Notes: generated by a model from the sequence alone, not told the origin. A DNA stretch of 64,000 bases from Helicobacter burdigaliensis (GCF_003670295.1 NZ_QXJG01000004.1:20906-84905), one strand, 5' to 3'; positions 47,357-54,885 are shown, numbered from the stretch's first letter. Translations and numbers: made by a program.

Positions 47357-48013
47357 ATGATAAGAGCTATTCATCTAAATTCCACAAATATTTTGGATAC
47401 CCCAAATAAAGCAAGTAGTGGGGCAAATATCCTTTCAAATCAAGAAGAAATAGAAAGTAATAATGTCATAAATGCTAATGAAGTTTTTAGGATATTTTCA
47501 AAGTTATTTGAAAAGTTAGTGGGGGATATTCCTATGCTTGAAGGTTCTATTAGAGATCAAATTTTAAAAGGAAAGAAAGGGGAGAGTGAGCTAAAATCTC
47601 TTCAAAAATGGATGGATGAAAATAGAGCAGATATGGTTTGGTTAGAAATGAATGGGGAGAATAATATAAGAGCGATAGAGGAGATTTATCGCACCAGTAA
47701 AAGTATAGGAGAGTTTAAAAGCGCCTATTTAGAACTTCAAGAAAAACACGATAATTATTCTAAAGAATTAGCAAGTAAAAATAAAGAAATGCTAGAAGAG
47801 GAAATGCAAGAGGCAAAAGAACAATATGAAGTGCAAAAAGAGAGGAAAAAGCCATTTAAGCCCATACAGGGTAAAAGTGAGAGTGAAACTTATAAAGAAG
47901 AAATAAATTTAAGTTTTTGGGAGCAATTTATAAAAACACAAAGAGAAAAAGGGGTGGATATTTTAGGGCTTTTAGAAAGATTGCAAAATAGAGGGCTAGA
48001 TATTAAAGCTTGA
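47357..48013 (+). CDS. Hypothetical charged, helical cytoplasmic protein
   Basis: A 218-residue protein I do not recognise. There is no signal peptide or membrane segment. Residues about 120-175 are a highly charged helix/coiled coil (ELQEKHDNYSKELASKNKE and beyond), and the rest is mixed. A possible conserved patch is WMDENRADMVWLE. The N-terminus (IRAIHLNSTNILDTPNKASS) is disordered-looking. RBS AAGGA precedes the ATG. It stands alone between fusA and the CRISPR region, with no shared operon. Confidence 0.7.
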   Translation: MIRAIHLNSTNILDTPNKASSGANILSNQEEIESNNVINANEVFRIFSKLFEKLVGDIPMLEGSIRDQILKGKKGESELKSLQKWMDENRADMVWLEMNGENNIRAIEEIYRTSKSIGEFKSAYLELQEKHDNYSKELASKNKEMLEEEMQEAKEQYEVQKERKKPFKPIQGKSESETYKEEINLSFWEQFIKTQREKGVDILGLLERLQNRGLDIKA

Positions 48014-48190
48014 TAGTTTGAAAATATTGAGATATTTTAATAAGACATTTTTTGTAAGTTTTTAATGTGATTAAATATTTGATATATGAAATTTGACTTT
48101 TAATAAAAGTGGCTTTTTAAGCTAACAAGGCTATTAAACAATAATAAATTTAGATATTGCTTGAATTTTGATGATTATTTAGAATTATTA

Positions 48191-48262
48191 GGCGGTTTTA
48201 GGGAATTGTAATCCCACGGAGTCCCGCAAACTCCTTATTTTAGTCCCTTATTAAATTACTTT
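48191..48262 (-). ncRNA. tracrRNA copy 1
   Basis: On the minus strand this gives an anti-repeat (48237-48262) that pairs with the crRNA repeat over about 26 nt with only two G-U wobbles, then GGAGTTTGCGGGACTCC (nexus hairpin) and GGGATTACAATTCCC with a CCGC end. This is nearly the same as the known Campylobacter jejuni tracrRNA tail. An extended -10 (TGCTAATAT) sits 6 nt upstream of the anti-repeat. No U-run follows the CCGCC end, so the 3' end is uncertain. Confidence 0.88.
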
Positions 48263-48267
48263 AAAAG

Positions 48268-48276
48268 ATATTAGCA
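48268..48276 (-). promoter_or_regulatory. Extended -10 of tracrRNA copy 1
   Basis: TGCTAATAT read on the minus strand, placing the start near 48261. The same element precedes copy 2. Confidence 0.55.
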
Positions 48277-48344
48277 TATTTTTTGGTATTTTTTACTTAA
48301 ATACCCTCATAAACCCTCTTAAATACTTGCTTTTTAAAGAGACT

Positions 48345-48762
48345 ATTGTAGCATAAAGTAATTTAACAAGGGACTAAAACATAATTTCTCTTTTTCTAAA
48401 ACCTCACCGCTATTGTAGCATAAAGTAATTTAACAAGGGACTAAAACTGGTTGATAGTCGTAATCGAAGTAAATACCATTGTAGCATAAAGTAATTTAAC
48501 AAGGGACTAAAACTCAAGGAATTTAACTACTTTATAAACTGAAATTGTAGCATAAAGTAATTTAACAAGGGACTAAAACTTATTTGTGTGATAATAAATA
48601 TTTAGCTCTATTGTAGCATAAAGTAATTTAACAAGGGACTAAAACTTTATTCTTGTAATTATGATTGTTTCTGCAATTGTAGCATAAAGTAATTTAACAA
48701 GGGACTAAAACTTTTTACATTCTCTTATCCCTGCTTCTTCAATTGTAGCATAAAGTAATTTA
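48345..48762 (-). CRISPR. CRISPR array 1 (type II-C), 6 spacers
   Basis: Six identical 36-bp repeats (48345, 48412, 48478, 48544, 48610, 48676) plus a seventh cut after 21 bp (48742-48762). Spacers are 30 nt, except 31 nt for the one next to the leader (48381-48411). In crRNA sense (minus strand) the repeat starts GTTTTAGTCCC and ends TATGCTACAAT, an extended -10 like that driving each crRNA in Neisseria and Campylobacter II-C arrays. The truncated repeat keeps that promoter half. The leader and tracrRNA lie on the 48344 side. Confidence 0.98.
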
Positions 48763-48891
48763 GATTAATTTGTGTAAAAAAGTAAAATTATAAGGTAAAA
48801 TGGCATTTTAGAATGAAAATTACCCCTTGTTTTATATAATCAATAAAAGTTATGTATAATTATTAAACTAAATATAAAAAGGATTGAGGAA
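48763..48891 (+). promoter_or_regulatory. cas9 promoter region
   Basis: AT-rich gap between array 1 and cas9 with two plus-strand -10 candidates, TATAAT at 48835-48840 and at 48855-48860, and the RBS GAGGA at 48886-48890. The second -10 would put the start about 25 nt before the ATG. Confidence 0.45.
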
Positions 48892-51876
48892 ATGAAGATT
48901 TTGGGTTTTGATATAGGGGTTAGTTCTATTGGGTGGGCTTTTGTAGAGGATAATAAATTACAAGATTGTGGGGTTAGAATCTTTACTCAAGCAGAAAATC
49001 CTAAAAATAAAGAATCGTTAGCATTACCAAGGCGCAATGCAAGAAGCACTAGACGCAGATTAAGCAGAAGAAGTGCAAGAATGAGAGCTATGAAGCACAT
49101 TCTGTCTAGTGAATTTGGGTTAAAATATGAAGATTATATTGCAGAAGATGGGGTATTACCCAAAGCCTTTAAAGGAAAATTAATAAGTCCCTACGAATTG
49201 CGTTATAAGGCAATAAACGAAGCTTTAAGCAAAGAGGAATTAGCAAGAGTAATTTTACACATTGCAAAGCATAGAGGTTATATTGCTAAAAACTCTAAAA
49301 ATACAAATATAAACGAAAAAGGTAAAATTTTAAAAGCCTTAAAGGATAATGGAGAAAAATTAAAAAACTATAGAAGTGTGGGAGAGTATTTTTATAAAGA
49401 ATTTTTTGAAAAAATGAGAGAAAATAGCAATAATTTTCAAAATATTCGCAATAAAAATAACTCTTATGCAAATTGTGTTCTAGCAAGTGATTTGGAAGAA
49501 GAGTTGAAGCTTATTTTTAAAAAACAAAATGAGTTTGGTATGAAACTCTCTAAGAAATTTATAGACAATGTTATTAATATAGCCTTTTTTCAGCGTCCTT
49601 TAAAAGATTTTTCGCAAAGTGTTGGAGTTTGCACATTTTTTGAAAATGAAAAAAGGGCACCTAAAAATTCTTATAGTGCTTGGGAGTTTGTTGCTTTAAG
49701 TAAGATTGTTAATGAATTTTATTCTATTAAAAATAATTATGGAATAATTTTTAATAAAGAAGTGCTTTTAGAAGTATTAAATCATATTTTAAAAAAAGGA
49801 AATATTACTTACACCAAATTAAGGCAGATTATTAAATTAGAGGATGGCGCATCTTTTAAATCTTTAAAATACAATAAAGAAAATGCAGAAAGTAAGAAAT
49901 TTGTAGAATTTAAAAAGCTAAGTGAATTTAATAAAGCTTTGGGGGAACATTCTTTAACAAGGGAAAATTTAGATGAAATTTCTAAAGATATTACTTTAAT
50001 TAAAGATGAAAGTAAATTGAAAGAAAAATTGCAAAATTATCCTTTAACTCAAGCTCAACTTGAAGCTTTAGTGCAACTTGATTTTAAAGAACATATTAAT
50101 CTTAGCTTTAAGGCCTTAAACTTAATTATTCCTCTAATGAAAGAATTAAAAAGATATGATGAAGCATGTCTTGAGCTTGGATTAAAGAAAAAAGAAAATA
50201 CAATGCAACATAAATTATTGCCCCCATTTTGTGAAACTCTTTATGCGGAAGAAATTAATAATCCTGTAGTTTTGCGAGTTATTAAGGAATATAGAAAAGT
50301 ATTAAATGCTTTAATAAAAAAATATGGTTTGGTGCATAAGATTCATATAGAGTTTGCTAGGGAAGTTGGGGTTAGCAAGGAGATAAGAAATAAAATAGAA
50401 AAAGAACAACAAGAAAATGCTGAACTTAATAAATGGGCTGAAGAACAATGCGTAAAATTAGAAATAAAATCAAGTTCTAAAAATAAATTAAAATTAAAAC
50501 TATGGAAAGAGCAAAAAGAATTTTGTGCTTATAGTGGCAAAAAAATTACTCTTAAAGATTTGCAAGATGAAAAGGCTTTAGAAATAGATCATATTTATCC
50601 TTATTCAAGGAGCTTTGATGATTCTTATAATAATAAAGTTTTAGTTTTTGTTAAAGAGAATCAAGAAAAGGGCAATAAAACCCCTTTTGAAGCTTTTGGG
50701 AGTAATAAAGCAAAATGGGAAGATATCAAAAGCGCTTCTTCTATACTTCCTTTTAAAAAACGCCAAAAAATTTTAGATGAAAAATTTATAGATAAAGTGC
50801 AAAAGGATTTTATTGCTAGAAATTTAAATGATACTAGATATGCAACCACTCTTATAAGTAAATATACCAAAGAATATTTGGAGTTTTTACCTCTGCAAGA
50901 AGGGGAAAACAAGCAAAGTGGAGATAAAGGCAGTAAAATACATGTGCAAGCAACCAATGGAACACTTACGGCGACCTTAAGACATTTTTTGGGATTTGGT
51001 TCAAAGAATAGAAAGGGGCATTTACATCATGGGCTTGATGCTGTGATTATTGCTTATAGCACAAGCTCAATGATTCAAGCATTTTCACAATTTAAAAAAG
51101 AACAAGAACTTTTAAAATTAAAGATATTGGCAAACAAAATAGATAAAGAGCAATATAAAATAAAGCAAAAGTTTTTTGATCCTTTTGAAAAAGGGTTTAG
51201 AGATGAAATATTGTCTAAAGTTAATGCAATTTTTGTTTCTAAGCCACCAAGAAAGAAAACAAGAGGTGCTTTGCATGAAGAAACTTTTTGTGCTAAAGAA
51301 AAATTTCTTAAGCTTTATGGGGGAGAAGAGGGGCTTAAAAAGGCATTAGAATATGGCAAAGTTAGAAAAATTGGAGAAAATAAATATGTAAGCAATGGGG
51401 ATATGATTAGGGTAGATATTTTTAAGCATAAAAAGAGCAATAAATTTTATGGAGTGCCTATTTATACAATGGATTTTGCTTTAGGGGTTCTTCCAAATAG
51501 GGCAGTTGTGAGTGGTAAAAAAGATGGAATTATTAAAGATTGGTTAGAAATGGACGAAAATTTTGAGTTTTGTTTTTCTTTGTATAAAGATGATTTATTG
51601 CTTTTAAAAAAGAAAGGAATGCAAGAGGCTGAATTTGTCTATTATGTGAGTTTTAATGTCAGTTCAGTATCAATAAGGATAGCAAAACATGATAATCAAA
51701 GTGAAAACTTGAGTGATAATCAAAAACAATTATTTACAAAACTTGAAAAAGATAAGGTAGAGACAGAAGGGATTGGCATACAAAATTTAGAGGTTTTTGA
51801 AAAATATATTGTTAGTCCTTTAGGAGAAAAATTTAAAGCACAATTTGCACCGCGTGAAATGATGAAAAAGAAATAA
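48892..51876 (+). CDS. cas9: Type II-C CRISPR nuclease Cas9
   Basis: RNA-guided DNA endonuclease, 994 residues, in the compact C. jejuni-like size class. RuvC-I FDIGVSSIGWAF has Asp7; the arginine-rich bridge helix follows (RRNARSTRRRLSRRSARMRA, about 45-64). RuvC-II HIEFARE has Glu487. HNH is EIDHIYPYSRSFDDSYNNK with His567. RuvC-III HHGLDAVIIAYS has His712/713 and Asp716. All catalytic residues are present, so it should be active. cas1 begins 2 nt after it ends; no csn2 or cas4 is present, hence type II-C. Confidence 0.98.
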   Translation: MKILGFDIGVSSIGWAFVEDNKLQDCGVRIFTQAENPKNKESLALPRRNARSTRRRLSRRSARMRAMKHILSSEFGLKYEDYIAEDGVLPKAFKGKLISPYELRYKAINEALSKEELARVILHIAKHRGYIAKNSKNTNINEKGKILKALKDNGEKLKNYRSVGEYFYKEFFEKMRENSNNFQNIRNKNNSYANCVLASDLEEELKLIFKKQNEFGMKLSKKFIDNVINIAFFQRPLKDFSQSVGVCTFFENEKRAPKNSYSAWEFVALSKIVNEFYSIKNNYGIIFNKEVLLEVLNHILKKGNITYTKLRQIIKLEDGASFKSLKYNKENAESKKFVEFKKLSEFNKALGEHSLTRENLDEISKDITLIKDESKLKEKLQNYPLTQAQLEALVQLDFKEHINLSFKALNLIIPLMKELKRYDEACLELGLKKKENTMQHKLLPPFCETLYAEEINNPVVLRVIKEYRKVLNALIKKYGLVHKIHIEFAREVGVSKEIRNKIEKEQQENAELNKWAEEQCVKLEIKSSSKNKLKLKLWKEQKEFCAYSGKKITLKDLQDEKALEIDHIYPYSRSFDDSYNNKVLVFVKENQEKGNKTPFEAFGSNKAKWEDIKSASSILPFKKRQKILDEKFIDKVQKDFIARNLNDTRYATTLISKYTKEYLEFLPLQEGENKQSGDKGSKIHVQATNGTLTATLRHFLGFGSKNRKGHLHHGLDAVIIAYSTSSMIQAFSQFKKEQELLKLKILANKIDKEQYKIKQKFFDPFEKGFRDEILSKVNAIFVSKPPRKKTRGALHEETFCAKEKFLKLYGGEEGLKKALEYGKVRKIGENKYVSNGDMIRVDIFKHKKSNKFYGVPIYTMDFALGVLPNRAVVSGKKDGIIKDWLEMDENFEFCFSLYKDDLLLLKKKGMQEAEFVYYVSFNVSSVSIRIAKHDNQSENLSDNQKQLFTKLEKDKVETEGIGIQNLEVFEKYIVSPLGEKFKAQFAPREMMKKK

Positions 51877-51877
51877 A

Positions 51878-52786
51878 ATGGGATTTGATGAAGCTTTTAA
51901 AAGTGTTTTGATTGCAAATGAAGCAAAGCTTAATCTATATTCTAATCATCTTGTAGTCAGACAAGAAGAATTTGAAGCAAAAATTTATTTAAAAGATATC
52001 AATTTTATTATTTTAGAATCTATGCAAATAAATCTCACATCAAATTTGCTGAGTGCCTTAGCAAAAAATAAAATCATTCTCTTAACCTGTGATGAAACAC
52101 ATTGTATAAATGGTGTATTTTCTCCTTATCTTGGGCATTTTCAAAGTGCCAAAATTGCTAAAATGCAAATTGCTGTGAGGGAGCAGACTAAGGCTATTTT
52201 ATGGCAAAAAATCATTAAAAACAAAATCAATAATCAAGCTTATGTTTTAGAAAATGCTAATAAGATTAGAGAAGCTAAGCAATTAAGAAAGCTTGCTAAA
52301 GAAGTTTTATTGAATGATAAAAGTAATATAGAGGCAACTGCAGCGGCTTTATATTTTAAAACCTTATTTGGTATAGGTTTTTCTAGGGATAGTTTGTGTT
52401 TGGAGAATTCTGCTCTTAATTATGGATATGCAATTGTTAGAGCTTGCATTATAAGAGCGGTTTGTATAAGTGGTTTGCTTCCTTGGAGTGGTATAAAACA
52501 TGATAATGTTTATAATGCCTTTAGTTTATGTGATGATTTAATAGAGCCTTTTAGACCCATCGTTGATTTGAGTGTTTTAAGAAGAATGGAGTTTGAAAAA
52601 ACAAAAGAGATTTGTGTGATATTAAATAAAGATTTCAAAAGAAACCTTATTAATAATTTGCAAAGGGAAGTTAGGATTAATGGTAAGGATTATCCACTTA
52701 ATCGTGCAATTAATCAATATGTGCAGAATTTCAAGAATGCTTTATTTAATAAAGAGGAATTACGAGTGGTAGAATTTAATGATTGA
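51878..52786 (+). CDS. cas1: CRISPR adaptation integrase Cas1
   Basis: Metal-dependent integrase that inserts spacers together with Cas2. 302 residues with the all-helical catalytic domain: NIEATAAALYFKTLFG (Glu ligand), a His/Lys region SGIKHDNVYNAFSLCDDLIEPFRP with the conserved His and the Asp-Leu-Ile-Glu motif. It starts 2 nt after cas9 and overlaps cas2 by 8 nt. Confidence 0.97.
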   Translation: MGFDEAFKSVLIANEAKLNLYSNHLVVRQEEFEAKIYLKDINFIILESMQINLTSNLLSALAKNKIILLTCDETHCINGVFSPYLGHFQSAKIAKMQIAVREQTKAILWQKIIKNKINNQAYVLENANKIREAKQLRKLAKEVLLNDKSNIEATAAALYFKTLFGIGFSRDSLCLENSALNYGYAIVRACIIRAVCISGLLPWSGIKHDNVYNAFSLCDDLIEPFRPIVDLSVLRRMEFEKTKEICVILNKDFKRNLINNLQREVRINGKDYPLNRAINQYVQNFKNALFNKEELRVVEFND

Positions 52787-53219
52787 AGACAAGTTTATGC
52801 GCGTTCTTTTAATGTTTGATATGCCAACTGTAACAAAACAAGAACAAAAATATGCTAACAAATTTAGGAAGAATCTGATTAAGCTTGGGTATTTTATGCT
52901 TCAATTTAGTGTGTATATGCGGATTACAAAAGGTATTGAATCTGCTAAAAATTCTATTGAGGCGGTAAAAAGAGAATTGCCTCCTTTTGGAAATATTAGA
53001 GCATTAATTGTTACAGAAAAGCAATTTGATAATATGCAATTACTTTTGGGTAATACAAGTTTTAATGAGGATATAAATCAGGATAAAAATTTGGCTTTAT
53101 TTTGTATTGATAATAAAGGGGATTATCAATACAAACAAGATAAATATGGTAAAGATAAACCAAAAGAAACACAAAACAGAAAAGATAAATTTAAGCAACC
53201 AAAATTATTTGAATTTTAA
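52779..53219 (+). CDS. cas2: CRISPR adaptation protein Cas2, extended C-terminus
   Basis: Ferredoxin-fold partner of Cas1. MRVLLMFDMPTVTKQEQK holds the conserved aspartate, and YFMLQFSVYMRITKG and ALIVTEKQFDNMQLLLG complete the core by about residue 95. The 146-residue length exceeds the usual 90-110: the C-terminal roughly 40 residues are Lys/Gln/Asp-rich and low in complexity (DYQYKQDKYGKDKPKETQNR). It ends 25 nt before tracrRNA copy 2. Confidence 0.96.
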   Translation: MIEDKFMRVLLMFDMPTVTKQEQKYANKFRKNLIKLGYFMLQFSVYMRITKGIESAKNSIEAVKRELPPFGNIRALIVTEKQFDNMQLLLGNTSFNEDINQDKNLALFCIDNKGDYQYKQDKYGKDKPKETQNRKDKFKQPKLFEF

Positions 53220-53244
53220 TGAAAGTCTTCTAAGGATTTATATT

Positions 53245-53316
53245 GCGGTTTTAGGGAATTGTAATCCTGCGGAGTCCCGCAAACTCCTTATTTTAGTCCC
53301 TTGTTGAATTGCTTTA
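53245..53316 (-). ncRNA. tracrRNA copy 2
   Basis: Same orientation and layout as copy 1: anti-repeat at 53290-53315, nexus GGAGTTTGCGGGACTCC, and the tail GCAGGATTACAATTCCC to CCGC. Relative to copy 1 the anti-repeat keeps the perfect CAAGGGAC stretch but has two A-C mismatches further up. The third stem also carries an A opposite C, where copy 1 pairs. The upstream extended -10 is identical. Activity may therefore differ from copy 1. Confidence 0.85.
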
Positions 53317-53320
53317 AAAG

Positions 53321-53329
53321 ATATTAGCA
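53321..53329 (-). promoter_or_regulatory. Extended -10 of tracrRNA copy 2
   Basis: TGCTAATAT on the minus strand, identical in sequence and spacing to the element at copy 1. Confidence 0.55.
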
Positions 53330-53397
53330 TATTTTTTGGTATTTTTTACTTAAATACGCTCACAAACCCTCTTAAATACTTGTTTTTTTAAGAATCT

Positions 53398-53700
53398 ATT
53401 GTAGCATAAAGTAATTTAACAAGGGACTAAAACCTTAGAAGCTTCTGCACCTAGCTTCATTACATTGTAGCATAAAGTAATTTAACAAGGGACTAAAACT
53501 TATTAGGGTGTGTCCTTAAAATAGGCAAAATTGTAGCATAAAGTAATTTAACAAGGGACTAAAACCCATACGCAAGAGATTACATTTAAAGCAAATATTG
53601 TAGCATAAAGTAATTTAACAAGGGACTAAAACTATAATTTGTATAGACTCTACTGCTGGCGAGATTGTAGCATAAAGTAATTTAATAAGAAAATAAAAAC
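53398..53700 (-). CRISPR. CRISPR array 2 (type II-C), 4 spacers
   Basis: Four identical repeats (53398, 53464, 53530, 53597), the same 36-bp sequence as array 1, and a fifth degenerate repeat (53664-53700) altered in its GGGACTAAAAC half but intact in the promoter half. The spacers are 30, 30, 31 and 31 nt and none equals an array 1 spacer by eye. The leader of about 80 bp (53317-53397) matches the array 1 leader. Confidence 0.98.
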
Positions 53701-53791
53701 TTTTTGTGGTTGTGTTTTTATAATTCTTATTTCTTTGATTGTTTGCTAATCCTAAAACAACACCAATCCCAAGACTTCCTGCATTTTCCAT
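53615..53791 (-). CDS. Possible small gene truncated by CRISPR array 2
   Basis: A 58-codon minus-strand frame with a good RBS (AAAAAAGG six nt before ATG). The first 30 residues look gene-like (ENAGSLGIGVVLGLANNQ); the remainder is encoded by the degenerate terminal repeat, spacer 4 and part of a repeat, so its stop is inside the array. It may be the stump of a gene interrupted by array formation or a chance frame. Confidence 0.3.
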   Translation of the reverse strand: MENAGSLGIGVVLGLANNQRNKNYKNTTTKSFYFLIKLLYATISPAVESIQIIVLVPC

Positions 53792-53831
53792 TTTTAACCT
53801 TTTTTAAGTGTTTGTGTTTTAAAATTTTTGC

Positions 53832-54166
53832 ATGAGTGAAAAATTCCCCTTAACAAAAAGAGACTATCTCTATTCATACGGCTTTATGGTTGCCTGTTAT
53901 ATTGGCATTTTTTATGTGGGCTATAATAATGAAATCTCTTTTTTGCCAATATTCTCGCAGTATTTTTAGCAACTTCAATCCTTATTCTCATAGGTTATTT
54001 AATTGGTTTATTACAGCTTATTCAAGGTTTATTTATGATAAGTTGCGAAATTTTATTTTTTATTTCAAGGCTTATTCGCAAGCTTTTTAAAAAACTTTTT
54101 AAACCCAAACAACAAGAGCCAAAAAACCTAGATGAAATTTTAAGTAACAAAACTAAAAGCTCTTAG
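53832..54166 (+). pseudogene. Small membrane protein gene frameshifted at a T6 tract
   Basis: ATG at 53832 reads MSEKFPLTKRDYLYSYGF, then a hydrophobic stretch, and stops soon after TTTTTT (53939-53944). From the tract onward the next frame stays open as FFANILAVFLATSILILIGY, a second and third membrane helix and a Lys-rich tail, to TAG at 54164. Adding one T would give a continuous protein of about 111 residues. A terminator hairpin overlaps the stop, supporting a once-intact gene. Family unknown. Confidence 0.45.
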
Positions 54167-54179
54167 ACTTTAAGAGCTT
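54157..54179 (+). terminator. Stem-loop at the end of the frameshifted membrane gene
   Basis: AAGCTCTTA and TAAGAGCTT form a perfect 9-bp stem with a 5-nt loop, followed by CTTTG. It overlaps the TAG of the decayed gene. Confidence 0.5.
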
Positions 54180-54189
54180 CTTTGCATCT

Positions 54190-54375
54190 TTGTATTTTAG
54201 AAATTTATACTTTTACCCTAAGCAAAAACAATCTTTGCCACGCCCCCCTAAAAGAAAGGATAAATACAAACAAAGTTTAAGGGTTGAAGAGATTAGAGAG
54301 ATTGTAAAAGTTTTAGAGGAAGAAAGAAGTCTATTAGGAGCTGAAGTGAATGTTGAAAGCATACTTGGAAATTGA
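54190..54375 (+). pseudogene. Short ORF, probable gene remnant
   Basis: A 61-codon frame with a TTG start and no convincing RBS. The second half (LRVEEIREIVKVLEEERSLLG) looks like a natural helix, but no family is recognised. Flanked by decayed sequence, it is most likely the 3' end of a lost gene. Confidence 0.25.
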
Positions 54376-54714
54376 TGCCCCATCATTTGTTTGTTTTTTA
54401 AAAACAAAGTTTCAAATGATTATTGCCATATAACGAAAGTGCATAAACTAATTGCTTTTGTGTTGCATTTTTATATTTAGAATAATCAACTCTATTAACT
54501 CCTTTTGTCTTTTTAAAATTATAGCTAAAATTCCTTAGCCAATTCCCACAACTCGCAAATCATTCAAGCGTGGCTTAGCTTACATTCTTGTTGTGGGCTT
54601 GAAATTTTGTGCTAAAATTTACAAGCTAGAAAATTTTAACCAAGAACAAATTTTTGGTATAATCATCCGAAAAATAAGTAGGGGATAAAATGTTCCCTAG
54701 AAGGAAATTAATCA
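54376..54714 (+). promoter_or_regulatory. Gene-free region with hairpins and toxin-antitoxin promoter
   Basis: No gene is seen. A large inverted repeat at 54382-54420 (ATCATTTG / CAAATGAT around an inner TTTGTTTTT / AAAAACAAA) looks like a bidirectional terminator. CCCACAAC (54545-54552) and GTTGTGGG (54590-54597) bracket a 37-nt loop. A good extended -10 (TGG then TATAAT at 54658-54663) should drive the small genes and Doc toxin. A further 7-bp hairpin at 54679-54699 lies in the leader, just before the RBS of the 46-residue ORF. Confidence 0.5.
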
Positions 54715-54855
54715 ATGTATGCTGTTACTTGTGTTACAACCATACAAGCACTAGTAAAAACCTTGCCTTACTTCTCTATTTATGTTAAAGGTGTAAGAAT
54801 GCTTAAGATTAAAGAAAACAATGATTTGATGTCTGCTGTTAAGGCTGTTTTGTGA
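54715..54855 (+). CDS. Small ORF upstream of antitoxin, unknown
   Basis: A 46-codon frame (MYAVTCVTTIQALVKTLPYF and on) with AAGGA about 9 nt before its ATG. It sits between the promoter and the antitoxin gene, so it would be first in the toxin-antitoxin mRNA. It may be a leader peptide, a remnant, or a third component. No family recognised. Confidence 0.4.
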   Translation: MYAVTCVTTIQALVKTLPYFSIYVKGVRMLKIKENNDLMSAVKAVL

Positions 54856-54885
54856 AGTCAAAATTTTAAAAATAAAGGAAGTGAA

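Noticed and set aside
48014..48190. Additional cas or accessory gene left of tracrRNA copy 1
   Set aside because: AT-rich sequence with no open frame of meaningful length or RBS.
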